Assembly: GCF_025399895.1 (NCBI RefSeq)
Contig: NZ_JAODUA010000014.1
Location: 124,001 to 188,000 of the forward strand
Reading direction: 5' to 3'
DNA from: Streptomyces sp. ASQP_92
GTDB lineage: Bacteria > Actinomycetota > Actinomycetes > Streptomycetales > Streptomycetaceae
Length of the DNA stretch: 64,000 bases
A program made the position numbers and the translations under genes. The number at the start of each line of letters is the position of its first letter. Positions within the stretch are counted from its first letter, which is position 1. This document shows, piece by piece, positions 25,791-34,873 of this stretch. The notes under the pieces were generated by a model. The model made no database searches and was not told the DNA's origin. It was given only the letters and a program-made list of their open reading frames with translations.

Positions 25791-28172
25791 CTACTTCCGC
25801 ATGACGGCGGGTTCGTGGCGGCGCAGCAGCCTCGCGACCGCGTATCCGAAGACGACCGAGAGGGCGACCAGCATGCCCATGTTGAGCAGCCAGACACCGG
25901 CGGAGTGCCCGAACAGCGGGTCGGTGGTCAGATCCCCCGGGACGATTCTGCCGAGCCCGATGGTTCCCGCCATCGCGCCCAGCGCCCAGCGCGACGGCAC
26001 GAGCCAGGCGAGCTGCTCGACGCCGGGCACCCCGTTCAGCTTGAGAAGTGCGCCGCAGAACACCACTTGGACGATGGCGAGGAGCACGAGCAGCGGCATC
26101 GTGACCTCCTCCTTGCGCACAAGCGCCGATACGAGGAGCCCCAGCATCATGGCGGTGAACGCCAGCACGGCGACCGCCAAGGTGACCTCGACCAGGGGTG
26201 GCAGCAACACGCCTTTGCCGCCAGGTGCGTTGAGGTCGACGCCGAGCAGGGCGACCAGGGTCAGGACGACGGCTTGCAGCACGGTGATCGTTCCCAGGAC
26301 GACGACCTTGGACATCAGGTACGCCGATCTGGAGAGCCCGACGGCCCGTTCTCGCCGGTAGATGACGCGTTCCTTGACCAGCTCGCGGACGGCGTTGGCG
26401 GCACCGGTCAGGACTCCGCCCACGCAGAGGATGAGCAGGGCGTTCAGCGCCGTCTCCTGCGTCAGCCTGCTCCCCGCGAGGGCGCGCGCCATGGCTCCCA
26501 TCACGAACGGCAGAGCGATCATGATCGCGAGGAACGTCCGGTCCGCGCCGAGCGCGGCCGCGTACCGCCTTACCAGCGTGCGGAGTTGGGACCCCCAGCT
26601 CTGCGGCTTCGGCGGCGGAGCGAAGGATGTGGGGGCGGTGGCCTGCGCGAGGGGCCCGGGGAAGGGCTGCGCGGAGGAGCCGGCGATGTACTGCCGGTGC
26701 AACGGCGATTCCCGGTACTCCCGGGCCCAGTCCCGCTCACGGTCCGCTTCGAAGGCCTCGAACGCCTCCGGCCACTGGGTGAAGCCGAAGAACGGGAGCG
26801 CGTCCTGCGGCGGTCCGTAGTAGGCGATTTTGCCGCCTGCGGCGAGCACAAGGAGCCGGTCGCACACATCCAGACTGAGCACACTGTGCGTGACGACGAT
26901 GACCGTGCGGCCGTCGTCGGCGAGGCCGCGCAGCATGTGCATCACCGAGCGGTCCATGCCGGGGTCGAGCCCGGACGTCGGTTCGTCGAGGAAGAGCAGC
27001 GACGGTTTGGTGAGCAGTTCCAGTGCGACGCTCACGCGCTTGCGCTGGCCCCCGGAGAGGCTGTGGATGGGCTGGTCGACGCGTTGTTCCAGGCCGAGTT
27101 CGCGGATGACCTCGTCGACCCTGGCTCGGCGTTCCGCCTTCTCGGTGTCCTGGGGGAAGCGGAGCTCGGCGGCGTACCCGAGGGCGCGGCGCACGGTGAG
27201 CTGGGCGTGCAGGATGTCGTCCTGCGGTACGAGACCGATGCGCTGGCGGAGCTCCGCGTAGTCGCGGTAGAGGTCGCGGCCGTCGTAGAAGACGGTGCCG
27301 CCGTCGGCGGGGCGCAGCCCGGTGAGGGCGTTGAGCAGTGTGGACTTCCCCGCGCCGCTGGGCCCTACGACGGCAAGCAGGCATTTCTCGCCCACCGGGA
27401 AGGAGACCTGGTCGAGGAGGGTCTTGCGGCCCCGGTCCACGGTGACCGTCAGGCCCTGGACGTCGAGCGACACCTCGCCCGTGTCGACGTACTCCTGCAA
27501 CTCGTCGCCCACGAGGCAGTACGCGTGGTGGCCGACGCCGATGATGTCCCCCGGCGCGACCGGGGCGCGGGCCACGGGCTGGCCGTTGAGGTAGGTGCCG
27601 TTGTGGCTGCCGACGTCGACGATCTCGTACGTGCCGTCGGCGAGGACCCTCAGTTCGGCGTGGCGGCGGGAGACGACCAGGTCGTCGATGACCACGTCAT
27701 TGTCGTCGGCGCGGCCGATACGGACGGTACGGGCGGGCAACGGGCGCACCGTGGTCGGCTGCCGGAAGGTGCCCGTGGCCGACGGCATGCTGACGGAGGA
27801 AGGGCGTTCGGCGGCGACCGGAGCGGGAGGAGCGCGGCCGACGAGCACCGCACGGGGGCCGTCCGTGACATTGCCGAAGCGGATGACGCTGCCCGGCCCG
27901 ATGTCCCCCTCCTGGATGCGCCGCCCGTCGGCGTAGGTGCCGTTGGTGCTGTGCTCGTCCTCGATGGTCCAGTGGTCGAGCTCGGCATGGAGGACGGCGT
28001 GGTGCCAGGAGACACGGGCGTCGTCGAGCACGATGTCGCTCGAAGGGTCGCGCCCCACGTGATACTCCCGGCTCGGACTCATCACCGTGGAGCCGGAATC
28101 CGTCTCCAGAACGAGTTCGGGCGCGGTCGCCGCGCTGGGCCGCCACTCTCCCATGACTCGAATTCTACCCAT
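25791..28172 (-). CDS. double-FHA ABC transporter (ATPase-permease fusion, ABCG-like)
   Basis: 793 residues. FHA1 (YHVGRDPSSDIVLDD and HSTNGTY) and FHA2 (VRIGRADDNDVVIDDLVVSR and SHNGTYLNG) occupy residues ~35-230. The ABC ATPase has Walker A GPSGAGKSTLL, the signature LSGGQRKRVSVAL and Walker B LLFLDEPTSGLD. The C-terminal half has about six transmembrane helices (ABC2 type). FHA domains bind phosphothreonine, so activity is likely gated by the neighbouring Ser/Thr kinase. Start 28172 has AAAGGGG nearby; an ATG at 28154 is the alternative. Confidence 0.9.
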   Translation of the reverse strand: MGRIRVMGEWRPSAATAPELVLETDSGSTVMSPSREYHVGRDPSSDIVLDDARVSWHHAVLHAELDHWTIEDEHSTNGTYADGRRIQEGDIGPGSVIRFGNVTDGPRAVLVGRAPPAPVAAERPSSVSMPSATGTFRQPTTVRPLPARTVRIGRADDNDVVIDDLVVSRRHAELRVLADGTYEIVDVGSHNGTYLNGQPVARAPVAPGDIIGVGHHAYCLVGDELQEYVDTGEVSLDVQGLTVTVDRGRKTLLDQVSFPVGEKCLLAVVGPSGAGKSTLLNALTGLRPADGGTVFYDGRDLYRDYAELRQRIGLVPQDDILHAQLTVRRALGYAAELRFPQDTEKAERRARVDEVIRELGLEQRVDQPIHSLSGGQRKRVSVALELLTKPSLLFLDEPTSGLDPGMDRSVMHMLRGLADDGRTVIVVTHSVLSLDVCDRLLVLAAGGKIAYYGPPQDALPFFGFTQWPEAFEAFEADRERDWAREYRESPLHRQYIAGSSAQPFPGPLAQATAPTSFAPPPKPQSWGSQLRTLVRRYAAALGADRTFLAIMIALPFVMGAMARALAGSRLTQETALNALLILCVGGVLTGAANAVRELVKERVIYRRERAVGLSRSAYLMSKVVVLGTITVLQAVVLTLVALLGVDLNAPGGKGVLLPPLVEVTLAVAVLAFTAMMLGLLVSALVRKEEVTMPLLVLLAIVQVVFCGALLKLNGVPGVEQLAWLVPSRWALGAMAGTIGLGRIVPGDLTTDPLFGHSAGVWLLNMGMLVALSVVFGYAVARLLRRHEPAVMRK

Positions 28173-28459
28173 TCAACCCCTTTCGCGCCTGGTCGGAGCC
28201 GACCCCGCCGCCCGCCCGGGCATGGGCCCCGCGCCTCGCCACCGCGGGTAGCCGCACACGTACGAGATCCGGTGCCGCGACCCAGGAGTCGGCCGACGCA
28301 CCGAGTCCGGCTTCAGCAGCGAACCGCGTGCGTCGGAGGTGCGGCACACGAACGGTGCGGACCCGGCCCGGCCCGCATGACACGGCGGACCGCCTGGGCA
28401 GCCTCATGTTCCGCTGCGGCACCCGCCCGGACTGCGGGCCTCCTGGCGCGGCGCCCGGA

Positions 28460-28936
28460 TCACCAGGCGTAGATCCGGGAGGTGATGTGGGTACGTGTGG
28501 TTTCGTTGGGTTCGGGGTGTGTGATCACCACGGGGACGTCGCTGGGGTCACGGCCTTCCGCCCAGGTGAAGCCGTCGCCGATCTGCGTGCCGATGTAGGC
28601 GTCGCGTTCCTTGAGCACCTGTTCGCAGCGGTGCAGCGCCGAGATGCTCGGCGCGGTCCAGATCAGACACTGGACACCGATGCCGCCGGGCGCTCGTGGC
28701 GCTCGTTCGCCGAGGGCCCGCAGGTAGAGCTCGGAGCCACCGTCGCTGACCAGGAGGGCCGCCTCGCGTGTGCCCACACAAGCCTGAAGGTTCAGGAGGT
28801 CTCGGTAGAACCTGACCGATTCGCCGAGGTCCGACACGTACAGCACCGCGGAGGCCAACCGCATCCCCGCCGCCGGTAGTGCCGTGTCGTGCGCTTCCGC
28901 GCCTGCCGGCAGTCGCGCTTTCGTCCTGATGTTCAT
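28460..28936 (-). CDS. VOC-family protein
   Basis: 158 residues. MRLASAVLYVSDLGESVRFY and RDLLNLQACVG open a glyoxalase-like module; ALLVSDGGSELYLRAL and GFTWAEGRDPSDVPVVITHP complete it. Start at 28936 with GAGGAG ~9 nt upstream; the open frame runs much further 5' but without a ribosome site. Ligand unknown. Monocistronic. Confidence 0.78.
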   Translation of the reverse strand: MNIRTKARLPAGAEAHDTALPAAGMRLASAVLYVSDLGESVRFYRDLLNLQACVGTREAALLVSDGGSELYLRALGERAPRAPGGIGVQCLIWTAPSISALHRCEQVLKERDAYIGTQIGDGFTWAEGRDPSDVPVVITHPEPNETTRTHITSRIYAW

Positions 28937-29786
28937 TCTGGTCTCCTCGCATGGGATTCTGAGTCCGGTTTCCGCGCCTCGCCAGGCTGTGTGACCCGCG
29001 TTCCCGCGGGCCGTAAGCGTCATGGGACCGGCGTCGGTGCGCATTTGGTGACCTCGGAGGCGCGCACCCCCGGCGCTCGACCGTGCCCGATATGCCTGAT
29101 ACTCCGTCATGTTCCGTTCCGGGGCGCCGACTTGGGGGCACTCATCGTGTCGCTCGATGCGAGACCCGCCCGGGGCTCCCCCTCCGAGGTGCGAGGGGGA
29201 CGGCAAGGGGCCGGTCACCGGATCCGTCAGGAGAGCTGATGTCGGAGGGGACCGGGATGAGCACGCGAGTAACGGATCCACCGCGTCATGGTCGGGCCTC
29301 CGTGCCGGAAAGGACGTTCCTGGATTCCGCGGGGTCCGGGCGAGCGGGAGAGCCGAAGCCTTGCCCTGAATGGTGGGCCGGCATGCCCTGCGCCGTGTCC
29401 GGCAGTCAACTCCCGTGCGGGTCTCCTGTCAACGTCCAGGATGCGCGCATGAGTTGGGGACGTGAGGGCGGCCGTACTGGTCCTGGCGGCGGCGCCGGAA
29501 ACACGAGATCGGAGCCACCCTCCCATGCGTCGTGCTGTCGCCGCGTGCTGCCGGACGGCAAGGAGACCGGCCTTTCCCCGTCGCTCCACCACTCCTTCGA
29601 GCCCTTCCTGCCGCACCGGGCGTGATGGGCGCGTCGAGCCGTTGACAACGGTCGCGGGCAGCCGTTGACTGACGGGTGGGCAAGGGCCACGGCGCTCCGG
29701 GACTTCCGGGGCGCGCCCTCCGCCACCTCGCTTCGCCAGGACCCCGCGGAACGCAGAACGCACTCCCGCGAACCGGAGGTCCGGCC
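28937..29786. other. 850-bp intergenic region containing a duplicated leader
   Basis: No gene seen. The right part (29401-29434 and ~29640-29789) is clearly related to 41885-41918 and ~42023-42160. A GGGACTTCCGGGGC sequence lies at ~29699. Open frames here are shadows. Confidence 0.5.
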
Positions 29787-29789
29787 ATG
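29640..29789 (+). repeat. duplicated non-coding leader, copy 1
   Basis: Shares with 42023-42160, in the same orientation, a chain of matched blocks: GTTGA(C/G)TGACGG, TCCGGGA, CCTCGCTTCGCCA, AGACCCCGCG or GGACCCCGCG, AACGCAGA, GCGCACTCC or ACGCACTCC, and GCGGAGGTCC or CCGGAGGTCC. The last block is the ribosome site of the downstream gene. This copy leads into the 55-residue membrane protein. Confidence 0.75.
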
Positions 29790-29954
29790 CTTCTCTGGAT
29801 CGTTCTGATCGTGCTGGTCCTGACATTGTTCGGGTTCGGCTTCTCCCTGCATCTCTTGTGGTACGCCGCGGCAGTGCTGCTGGTCCTGTGGGCCGTCGGC
29901 TTCTTCATGCGCGGTCGCATGGGCTCGGGCCGCTCTGCGGGCAGCCACCGGTAG
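29787..29954 (+). CDS. 55-residue two-helix membrane protein
   Basis: MLLWIVLIVLVLTLFGFGFS is followed by LHLLWYAAAVLLVLWAVGFF and a basic tail (MRGRMGSGRSAGSHR). Two hydrophobic helices, as in stress-induced hydrophobic peptides. GGAGG lies ~8 nt before the ATG. The longer frame starting at 29676 has no ribosome site. A relative of similar size lies at 40287. Likely a stress membrane peptide; function unknown. Confidence 0.72.
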   Translation: MLLWIVLIVLVLTLFGFGFSLHLLWYAAAVLLVLWAVGFFMRGRMGSGRSAGSHR

Positions 29955-30179
29955 CCACCACCTGTCCGCCCGACCAGGGCTGGACCGCGCACGGGAGGCT
30001 GCTGCCCTCACGGCCTGGGCACCTGCTACGCGCGTCCCCGCGCCCGCCCTGGATGAGGTGAGCCGGTCCCTGCCTCCCCTCCGTGACGAGGACCGCACGC
30101 CGGGTCCGGCCGACGGGAGGCAGGCGCGACCGGAGACGAACCATGGCACGTTCCCATCCACGCATCGGAAAGGCACCCC

Positions 30180-30794
30180 ATGTTGATGTTCGTGCTGGTG
30201 GTGGCCGCTGTGGTCATCGTGATCGTGGCAGCCGTCCTCGTCATCGGCTTCGGGCAGCGCCGCGGGCGGAGGCTGAAGAAGCGCTTCGGCCCCGAATACG
30301 AGCATGTCGTCCTGCGGCACAAGGGCGACACCAACGCGGCCGAGGCAGAACTCGGCGACCGTGTGAGGCGGCATGGAGCCCTCAAGGAACGGTCGCTGTC
30401 TGCTGAGGCCCGCGAGGGTTACGCCGCCCAATGGGTCGACATCCAGGCGCAGTTCATCGACTCGCCGTCCACGGCCGTCGCCGACGCCGACGCTCTGTTG
30501 TCACGGCTGGCCGAGGACCGGGGCTTCCCGCCAGGCAGCCACTACGACGACCAGGTGGCCGCCCTCTCCGTCCACCACAGTGATCACGTCCGTGGTTACC
30601 GGGACCTGCACACCACGGCTCGAAGCCAAGGCACCACCCAGGAGATGCGCGAGGCCATGATCCGGGCTCGCGGCCTGTTCATCGCGATGACCGCCGAGCA
30701 ACCCGCTCCCTCACGCCGTCCCCACCTCGATCACCGCGACCCGCAGCACCGGGGCCCCGGACGCCATCATCGGAAGGGAAGCACCACCTCATGA
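30180..30794 (+). CDS. single-pass membrane protein with helical cytoplasmic domain
   Basis: 204 residues. One N-terminal helix (MLMFVLVVAAVVIVIVAAVL) anchors a charged helical domain: KRFGPEYEHVVLRHKGDTNA and AEAELGDRVRRHGALKERSL. The middle segment YAAQWVDIQAQFIDSPSTAV and the MREAMIRARGLFIAM helix look coiled-coil-like. Found in Streptomyces stress islands; function unknown. GAAAGG upstream; stop overlaps the next start (ATGA). Confidence 0.72.
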   Translation: MLMFVLVVAAVVIVIVAAVLVIGFGQRRGRRLKKRFGPEYEHVVLRHKGDTNAAEAELGDRVRRHGALKERSLSAEAREGYAAQWVDIQAQFIDSPSTAVADADALLSRLAEDRGFPPGSHYDDQVAALSVHHSDHVRGYRDLHTTARSQGTTQEMREAMIRARGLFIAMTAEQPAPSRRPHLDHRDPQHRGPGRHHRKGSTTS

Positions 30795-31228
30795 CCCACG
30801 ACACCGAACGCACACGGCAGCCCGCCGCATCCCTCCCGGACCCCCCGGATCAGCCCACCCCGGGACCTCAGAACCCCGCTTCCACCCCCGCTTCCACCAC
30901 GGACCCGCGCACACCGTTCACCGACTCCGACGGCCTGCCCCGCACCGCAGGCTTCGAACCACAGCTCCTCCCGGCCAGTGAGCGGGAGAAGCTGTCCGTC
31001 CGTCTCCAACAGGCCGTGAACAACTTCATCGACAGCCCTCGCCACGCGGTGGAGGAGGCCGACGGCACCTTCGACGACGTCGTCGCCCGCCTGAACGGTG
31101 CGCTCGGAGAACGCCAACGTGCCCTCCGCGCGAACTGGCAGAGCCAGGACACCCAGGCCGGGACGGAGGACCTGCGCGTCGCGCTACAGGAGTACCGCGA
31201 GATCACAGACCGACTGCTCCAGATGTAA
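30791..31228 (+). CDS. hypothetical helical protein, paralogue of 41122-41550
   Basis: 145 residues. A Pro/Thr-rich N-terminal third is followed by a conserved helical domain: ASEREKLSVRLQQAVNNFID, SPRHAVEEADGTFDDVVARL and LRVALQEYREITDRLLQM. The paralogue at 41122-41550 keeps the same blocks (RLQRAVDNFVD, ALQEYRELT). Coupled to the preceding membrane protein gene (ATGA). The partner domain AVNNFIDSP resembles FIDSPSTAV of that protein, so the two may interact. Function unknown. Confidence 0.7.
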   Translation: MTHDTERTRQPAASLPDPPDQPTPGPQNPASTPASTTDPRTPFTDSDGLPRTAGFEPQLLPASEREKLSVRLQQAVNNFIDSPRHAVEEADGTFDDVVARLNGALGERQRALRANWQSQDTQAGTEDLRVALQEYREITDRLLQM

Positions 31229-31299
31229 GAAGTGCCGACGTGTCTCCACCAGCCCCAGGTGTTCTCCCTCAGGGTTTCTGTGAGCACGTCCCCCATGGC

Positions 31300-31313
31300 G
31301 GGACTTGAGGCCC
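31300..31313. promoter_or_regulatory. GGGAC-type palindrome (DosR/DevR-like box candidate)
   Basis: GGGACTTGAGGCCC, 87 bp before the ANTAR gene start. It is close to the mycobacterial DosR consensus TTSGGGACTWWAGTCCCSAA (one clear mismatch in the second half-site). Streptomyces has related redox/hypoxia regulators (OsdR type), so this is a plausible but untested operator. Confidence 0.35.
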
Positions 31314-31400
31314 GGCGAGACAGCCTGTCCGGGTCGTACGACCACGCCGGCGTGGGGCATCGGCACCCCGACAGCTACGGATCCAGGTGAGGTGGGTTGC

Positions 31401-31769
31401 ATGTATCGGACGGTCACCACGCGCGAGGAGCGTCAGGAGTGGTGGAGACTGACGGTCGAGACGTCAGGACGAGACACCTCCACGGACCGTCGACTGGCCG
31501 AACTCCGGGCGCGCAATGACAAGTTACGACGCGCGGCCGCGGCGCGCATGGTGATCGAGCGGGCGCTCGGCATGGTGACCGTCCTGGTGCCCTGCACCGG
31601 ACAGCGGGCTCGCACCCTGTTGCTGGACGTCGCGCAGAACTGTGACATGAGCCTACGAGCGGTGGCCGCAGCCCTGGTGGCCGGCGCGGAAGGCGAGGAA
31701 CTCCCGGACGGAATACGGCACGAGATGGGCCGCGCTCTGCGCCGGCTCCACGTCCCGCAGCACCCCTGA
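31401..31769 (+). CDS. ANTAR-domain protein
   Basis: 122 residues. A short basic N-terminus, then LRARNDKLRRAAAARMVIER, ALGMVTVLVPCTGQRARTLL and DVAQNCDMSLRAVAAALVAG. This is the ANTAR three-helix pattern of RNA-binding antitermination regulators (IERALGM in place of IEQAKGI). No GAF or receiver domain is present. GAGGTGGG lies 6 nt before the ATG. Likely acts on nascent mRNA, perhaps as partner for other ANTAR proteins in the island. Confidence 0.72.
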   Translation: MYRTVTTREERQEWWRLTVETSGRDTSTDRRLAELRARNDKLRRAAAARMVIERALGMVTVLVPCTGQRARTLLLDVAQNCDMSLRAVAAALVAGAEGEELPDGIRHEMGRALRRLHVPQHP

Positions 31770-32036
31770 ACAGCCACGACACGGCCGGGTTCGTCCTGCC
31801 GTAGGAGGGCGCACCGCCCGTGAGGGACGGCATGCCCGCGTGCTGGGTCAAACCCCGGGCCCTCCGTCACGGGCGGACGACGTTCCAGCCATCGACGCAG
31901 GCGCTCACCGCGACGGGAAGGCGAGTGCTCTCAGAGCCGGGTGCGGGGCGCCTGGCCCGGGCCGCCGCCCCGCGGGCCACGAAGGCGGCGACGACGTACC
32001 CGGGAGTTGCAAGCCCGGGTCTCCACCGGTTTCGGC

Positions 32037-33191
32037 TCACAGCAGCGCGTGCGGGTACTCCTCGGCGCGGTGCTGGAAGGCCAGAACGGCGGGGTTCTGA
32101 ACGGTGCCGCCGCGGATCTCGATCGCCCGGCGAATCGTGCGGTCACCGTCCCAGCCGGCCGGCCCCTGGAGGACCGGCCGCAGAAACGGGATCAGCGCCT
32201 CGCTGTTCTCCCAGGTGGCCGCGTCCCACAGGTAGGAGGGGCTGTGATCCACGGCGTAGTAGTGCACGTGGTCGCCGATGGTGAACATCGGCTCGTTGAA
32301 GGTGGTGGGCCGAGCCCAGGCGAAGCCCATGCCCTCGTCGCACGAGACGTCGATGACGAGGGTGCCGGGCGCGAGCTTTGGCAAGTCCTCCGCTATGAGG
32401 AACATCAGCGGCGCCGCGGTGTCCTGGAGCACGCAGTTGACGATGATGTCGTGCCCCGCGAGGAAGTCCGCCAGGGGCTCCGGGCCGTTCTCGGTGAGCG
32501 CGCTGCTGCGCCGCGGGTCGGAGGTGCCGTCAGCCACGTCGTGGTCGAAGTGCACGATCCGCGCCGAGTGGATCGGCGAGCTGACGGCGGCGGTGCCGCG
32601 TGCGGTCAGGACGTCCACGTCGTGAACGCCCAACGCGCTCAGCGCGGTCACCGCACCGCGAGCGGCGGCGCCGAAGCCGATCACCACCGCACGCCGCCTG
32701 CGCCCGTAGTCTCCGGTCGTCCCGGTCAGTTGCATGGCGTGCAGCACCGACGAATAGCCGGCCAGTTCGTTGTTCTTGTGGAAGACGTGGAGGCTGAAGC
32801 CACCCTCCCGCGTCCAGTGGTTCATCGCCTCGAAGGCGATCACCGTGAGTCTGCGGTCGATGGCGGCCTGGGTGACTTTTTCGTCCTGCACGCAATGCGG
32901 CCACCCCCAGAGCACCTGGCCCTCCCGCAGCTCCGCCAGGTCCTCGTGCAACGGCTTGGTCAGAAGGATGACGTCGCACTCCGCGATCAGGTCCTCACGC
33001 GAACGGAAACCGGCGACCCACGGTGCGAGCTGACGGTCCGGAACACCGAAGTGTTCTCCGTAACCGGCCTCCAGGTAGATGCTGCGCTGAAGGTCGACGT
33101 CGATGCGGTCGAAGTGCGCTGGATGGATCGGCAGGCGGTGCTCGTTCTCTTTGCGGGTCTGCGACATGACGCCGAGCTTGAGCTGCTGCAA
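32037..33191 (-). CDS. alanine dehydrogenase/PNT-family protein, N5-(carboxyethyl)ornithine synthase-like
   Basis: 384 residues. N-terminal substrate half: VMSQTRKENEHRLPIHPAHF (AlaDH/PNT pattern). The NAD(P)-binding Rossmann half begins RRAVVIGFGAAARGAVTAL. VIDVSCDEGMGFAWARPTTF also matches the family. The group includes alanine dehydrogenase, saccharopine dehydrogenase and lactococcal N5-(carboxyethyl)ornithine synthase; the last is the closest guess. The TTG start is preferred because AAAGGA lies 7 nt upstream; the ATG at 33167 has none. Lies in the stress island. Confidence 0.75.
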   Translation of the reverse strand: MQQLKLGVMSQTRKENEHRLPIHPAHFDRIDVDLQRSIYLEAGYGEHFGVPDRQLAPWVAGFRSREDLIAECDVILLTKPLHEDLAELREGQVLWGWPHCVQDEKVTQAAIDRRLTVIAFEAMNHWTREGGFSLHVFHKNNELAGYSSVLHAMQLTGTTGDYGRRRRAVVIGFGAAARGAVTALSALGVHDVDVLTARGTAAVSSPIHSARIVHFDHDVADGTSDPRRSSALTENGPEPLADFLAGHDIIVNCVLQDTAAPLMFLIAEDLPKLAPGTLVIDVSCDEGMGFAWARPTTFNEPMFTIGDHVHYYAVDHSPSYLWDAATWENSEALIPFLRPVLQGPAGWDGDRTIRRAIEIRGGTVQNPAVLAFQHRAEEYPHALL

Positions 33192-33540
33192 AATAGTCCT
33201 TTGGTTACTACCTGTTTAGCACATCCCTGAGCCCCGAGGCCGGGTCAGTAGCGTTCCGCCGGGCAGGGCGCCGTGAGCCGACGAGAAGATTACGGACGGC
33301 GACGAAAGGTTGACCGGCGAGCCGCCGTTGCCCCTTGGGGTGCACCCGTGCCCCAAGTGGGCTTCCTGGAACGGGTGTTGCAGGTAGGTGCGTCACCGTG
33401 GGATCACGCGACCGACGTTCACCGCCCGGAGACCGAGGCCCGGATCGAGGGCCGACCGGCACGCGGCAACCGCCGGGCCTCGGACCGCCGTCCAAAAATG
33501 CGTGGTCGCCGTCATGAAGTGTCCCTAGGATTCTGGGGTT
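33192..33540. other. intergenic region between divergent genes
   Basis: About 350 bp upstream of both the carboxyethylornithine synthase-like gene and the small membrane peptide gene. Contains the promoters of both; no reliable -35/-10 pair was picked. Nothing else recognised. Confidence 0.4.
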
Positions 33541-33559
33541 TGCAGGGATTGTCCCTGCA
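33541..33559. promoter_or_regulatory. perfect inverted repeat (candidate operator)
   Basis: TGCAGGGATTGTCCCTGCA: 8-bp arms around TTG, 31 bp before the ATG at 33590. Contains GGGA/TCCC half-sites. Could be an operator or a 5'-UTR hairpin. Confidence 0.5.
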
Positions 33560-33589
33560 CGTGCTTCGAGAACCGGGGGGCTTCTCATC

Positions 33590-33727
33590 ATGCCGATCAC
33601 ACCCATGGCCTTGGTCATGCTGACCCTCTTGGTCCTGGCGATGAAGGCGTTCGACACGGTGCCGCCCCGCCGCACCGCGAAGCCCGGCAGGGAGTCGGAG
33701 GGCGCGGAGATGGGGACTCCCCGATGA
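33590..33727 (+). CDS. 45-residue membrane peptide, coupled to Moco oxidoreductase
   Basis: MPITPMALVMLTLLVLAMKA followed by FDTVPPRRTAKPGRESEGAE. One transmembrane helix and a hydrophilic tail. ATGA overlap with the molybdopterin gene. A GGGGGG tract lies ~9 nt upstream of the ATG. The arrangement suggests a membrane anchor or subunit for the downstream enzyme, since that protein itself has no helix. Confidence 0.6.
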   Translation: MPITPMALVMLTLLVLAMKAFDTVPPRRTAKPGRESEGAEMGTPR

Positions 33728-34746
33728 CCGCACCGTCCCCGCAGCACCCGTCCACGCCCCCGGTCGCCCCCGGACCCACCGCTCCGCTGACGCCCCCGCC
33801 GGGCGACCCCTCCCTGGCCGATCCCGCGCCCGGCCCCGACTTCATCACTCCGGTCGACCGCGTCTTCGTCCGCGCCCACCTGGGTCTGCCGGACATCGAC
33901 CCGGCCGCGTGGACGCTGGCGGTGGAGGGGCTGGTGGAGCGCCCCCTGTGCCTGGACATGAGAGCGCTTCTCGCCCTCCCCGCGCGCCAAATGACCGCTG
34001 TCCACGAGTGTTTCGGCAGCCCCCTGCGTCCCAACACACCGACACGCGCGGTGACCAACGTGGAGTGGACGGGTCTGCCCCTGGCCGCGCTCCTGGACCG
34101 TGCGGCCCCGCTGCCCGCCGCCCGGCACGTGATCTTCCAGGGCGCGGACACGGGCACCTTCCACGGCGAGGACAATCTCGCGTACGTCAAGGACCTTCCC
34201 CTGGAGACGGCGCACCGCACCGTGTTTCTGGCCCACGGCATGAACGGGGAGCCGCTCAGACCCCGGCACGGGTATCCGCTGCGGGCCGTGGCCCCCCGCA
34301 TGTTCGGCACGAACTCGGTGAAGTGGCTGACCCGGATCGTCCTCACCGACGAACGCCCGCGGCACATGTTCACCACGACGTTGTACACACGGACTCTGCT
34401 GGGCAGTGACGTGCCGCGGCCCGTGCGCGAGGTCGACGTCAACAGCAAGATCCTCTCCCCCTCGGACGGTACGGAAGTGCGCGGCGGCACTGTGACGTTC
34501 AGGGGGCGCGCCTGGTCCACGACGGAAGTCGTCCGTCTCGAACTCTCGGTCGACGGCGGCCCATGGGCACCGGCCGCGCTCGACTCCCTCGGCGCCGAGC
34601 CGACCTGGCAGGGCTTCTCCCTGCGTGGCTCGCTGCCGCCGGGCCCGCACACGGTCCGTTCCCGTGCGACGGACGCGGCGGGTCGCGTGCAGCCGCCGCC
34701 CGGCTCCCGCAACTCCGTCCACGAGGTCGCCTTCACCGTGCGTTGA
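33724..34746 (+). CDS. molybdopterin-dependent oxidoreductase (sulfite-oxidase family)
   Basis: 340 residues. Moco-binding domain includes VHECFGSPLRPNTPTRAVTN, with the conserved Cys that ligates Mo, and YPLRAVAPRMFGTNSVKWLT near the substrate pocket. The C-terminal Mo-co dimerisation domain has VRGGTVTFRGRAWSTTEVVR and VELSVDGGPW-like strands. No Tat or Sec signal, so probably cytosolic or held by the coupled 45-residue membrane peptide. Likely oxidises sulfite or reduces an S/N-oxide; substrate unknown. Confidence 0.85.
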   Translation: MTAPSPQHPSTPPVAPGPTAPLTPPPGDPSLADPAPGPDFITPVDRVFVRAHLGLPDIDPAAWTLAVEGLVERPLCLDMRALLALPARQMTAVHECFGSPLRPNTPTRAVTNVEWTGLPLAALLDRAAPLPAARHVIFQGADTGTFHGEDNLAYVKDLPLETAHRTVFLAHGMNGEPLRPRHGYPLRAVAPRMFGTNSVKWLTRIVLTDERPRHMFTTTLYTRTLLGSDVPRPVREVDVNSKILSPSDGTEVRGGTVTFRGRAWSTTEVVRLELSVDGGPWAPAALDSLGAEPTWQGFSLRGSLPPGPHTVRSRATDAAGRVQPPPGSRNSVHEVAFTVR

Positions 34747-34873
34747 GCAACCGGGCGGGCCTCACGGCGGCGCGCGCCTTCCGAAGGTCCGGTTGGCGTC
34801 GTGGGCTGCCCGGCGCCGCCACGAGCGAGCTGCTTCCAGCGGACCTTCTGCTTCGTGGAGGCCATGACGTGGT

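Noticed and set aside
24729..28472. 1247-codon open frame on the plus strand opposite the kinase and FHA-ABC genes
   Set aside because: High-GC antisense shadow; His/Arg/Gly/Glu-rich with no domain, while the minus strand carries clear families.
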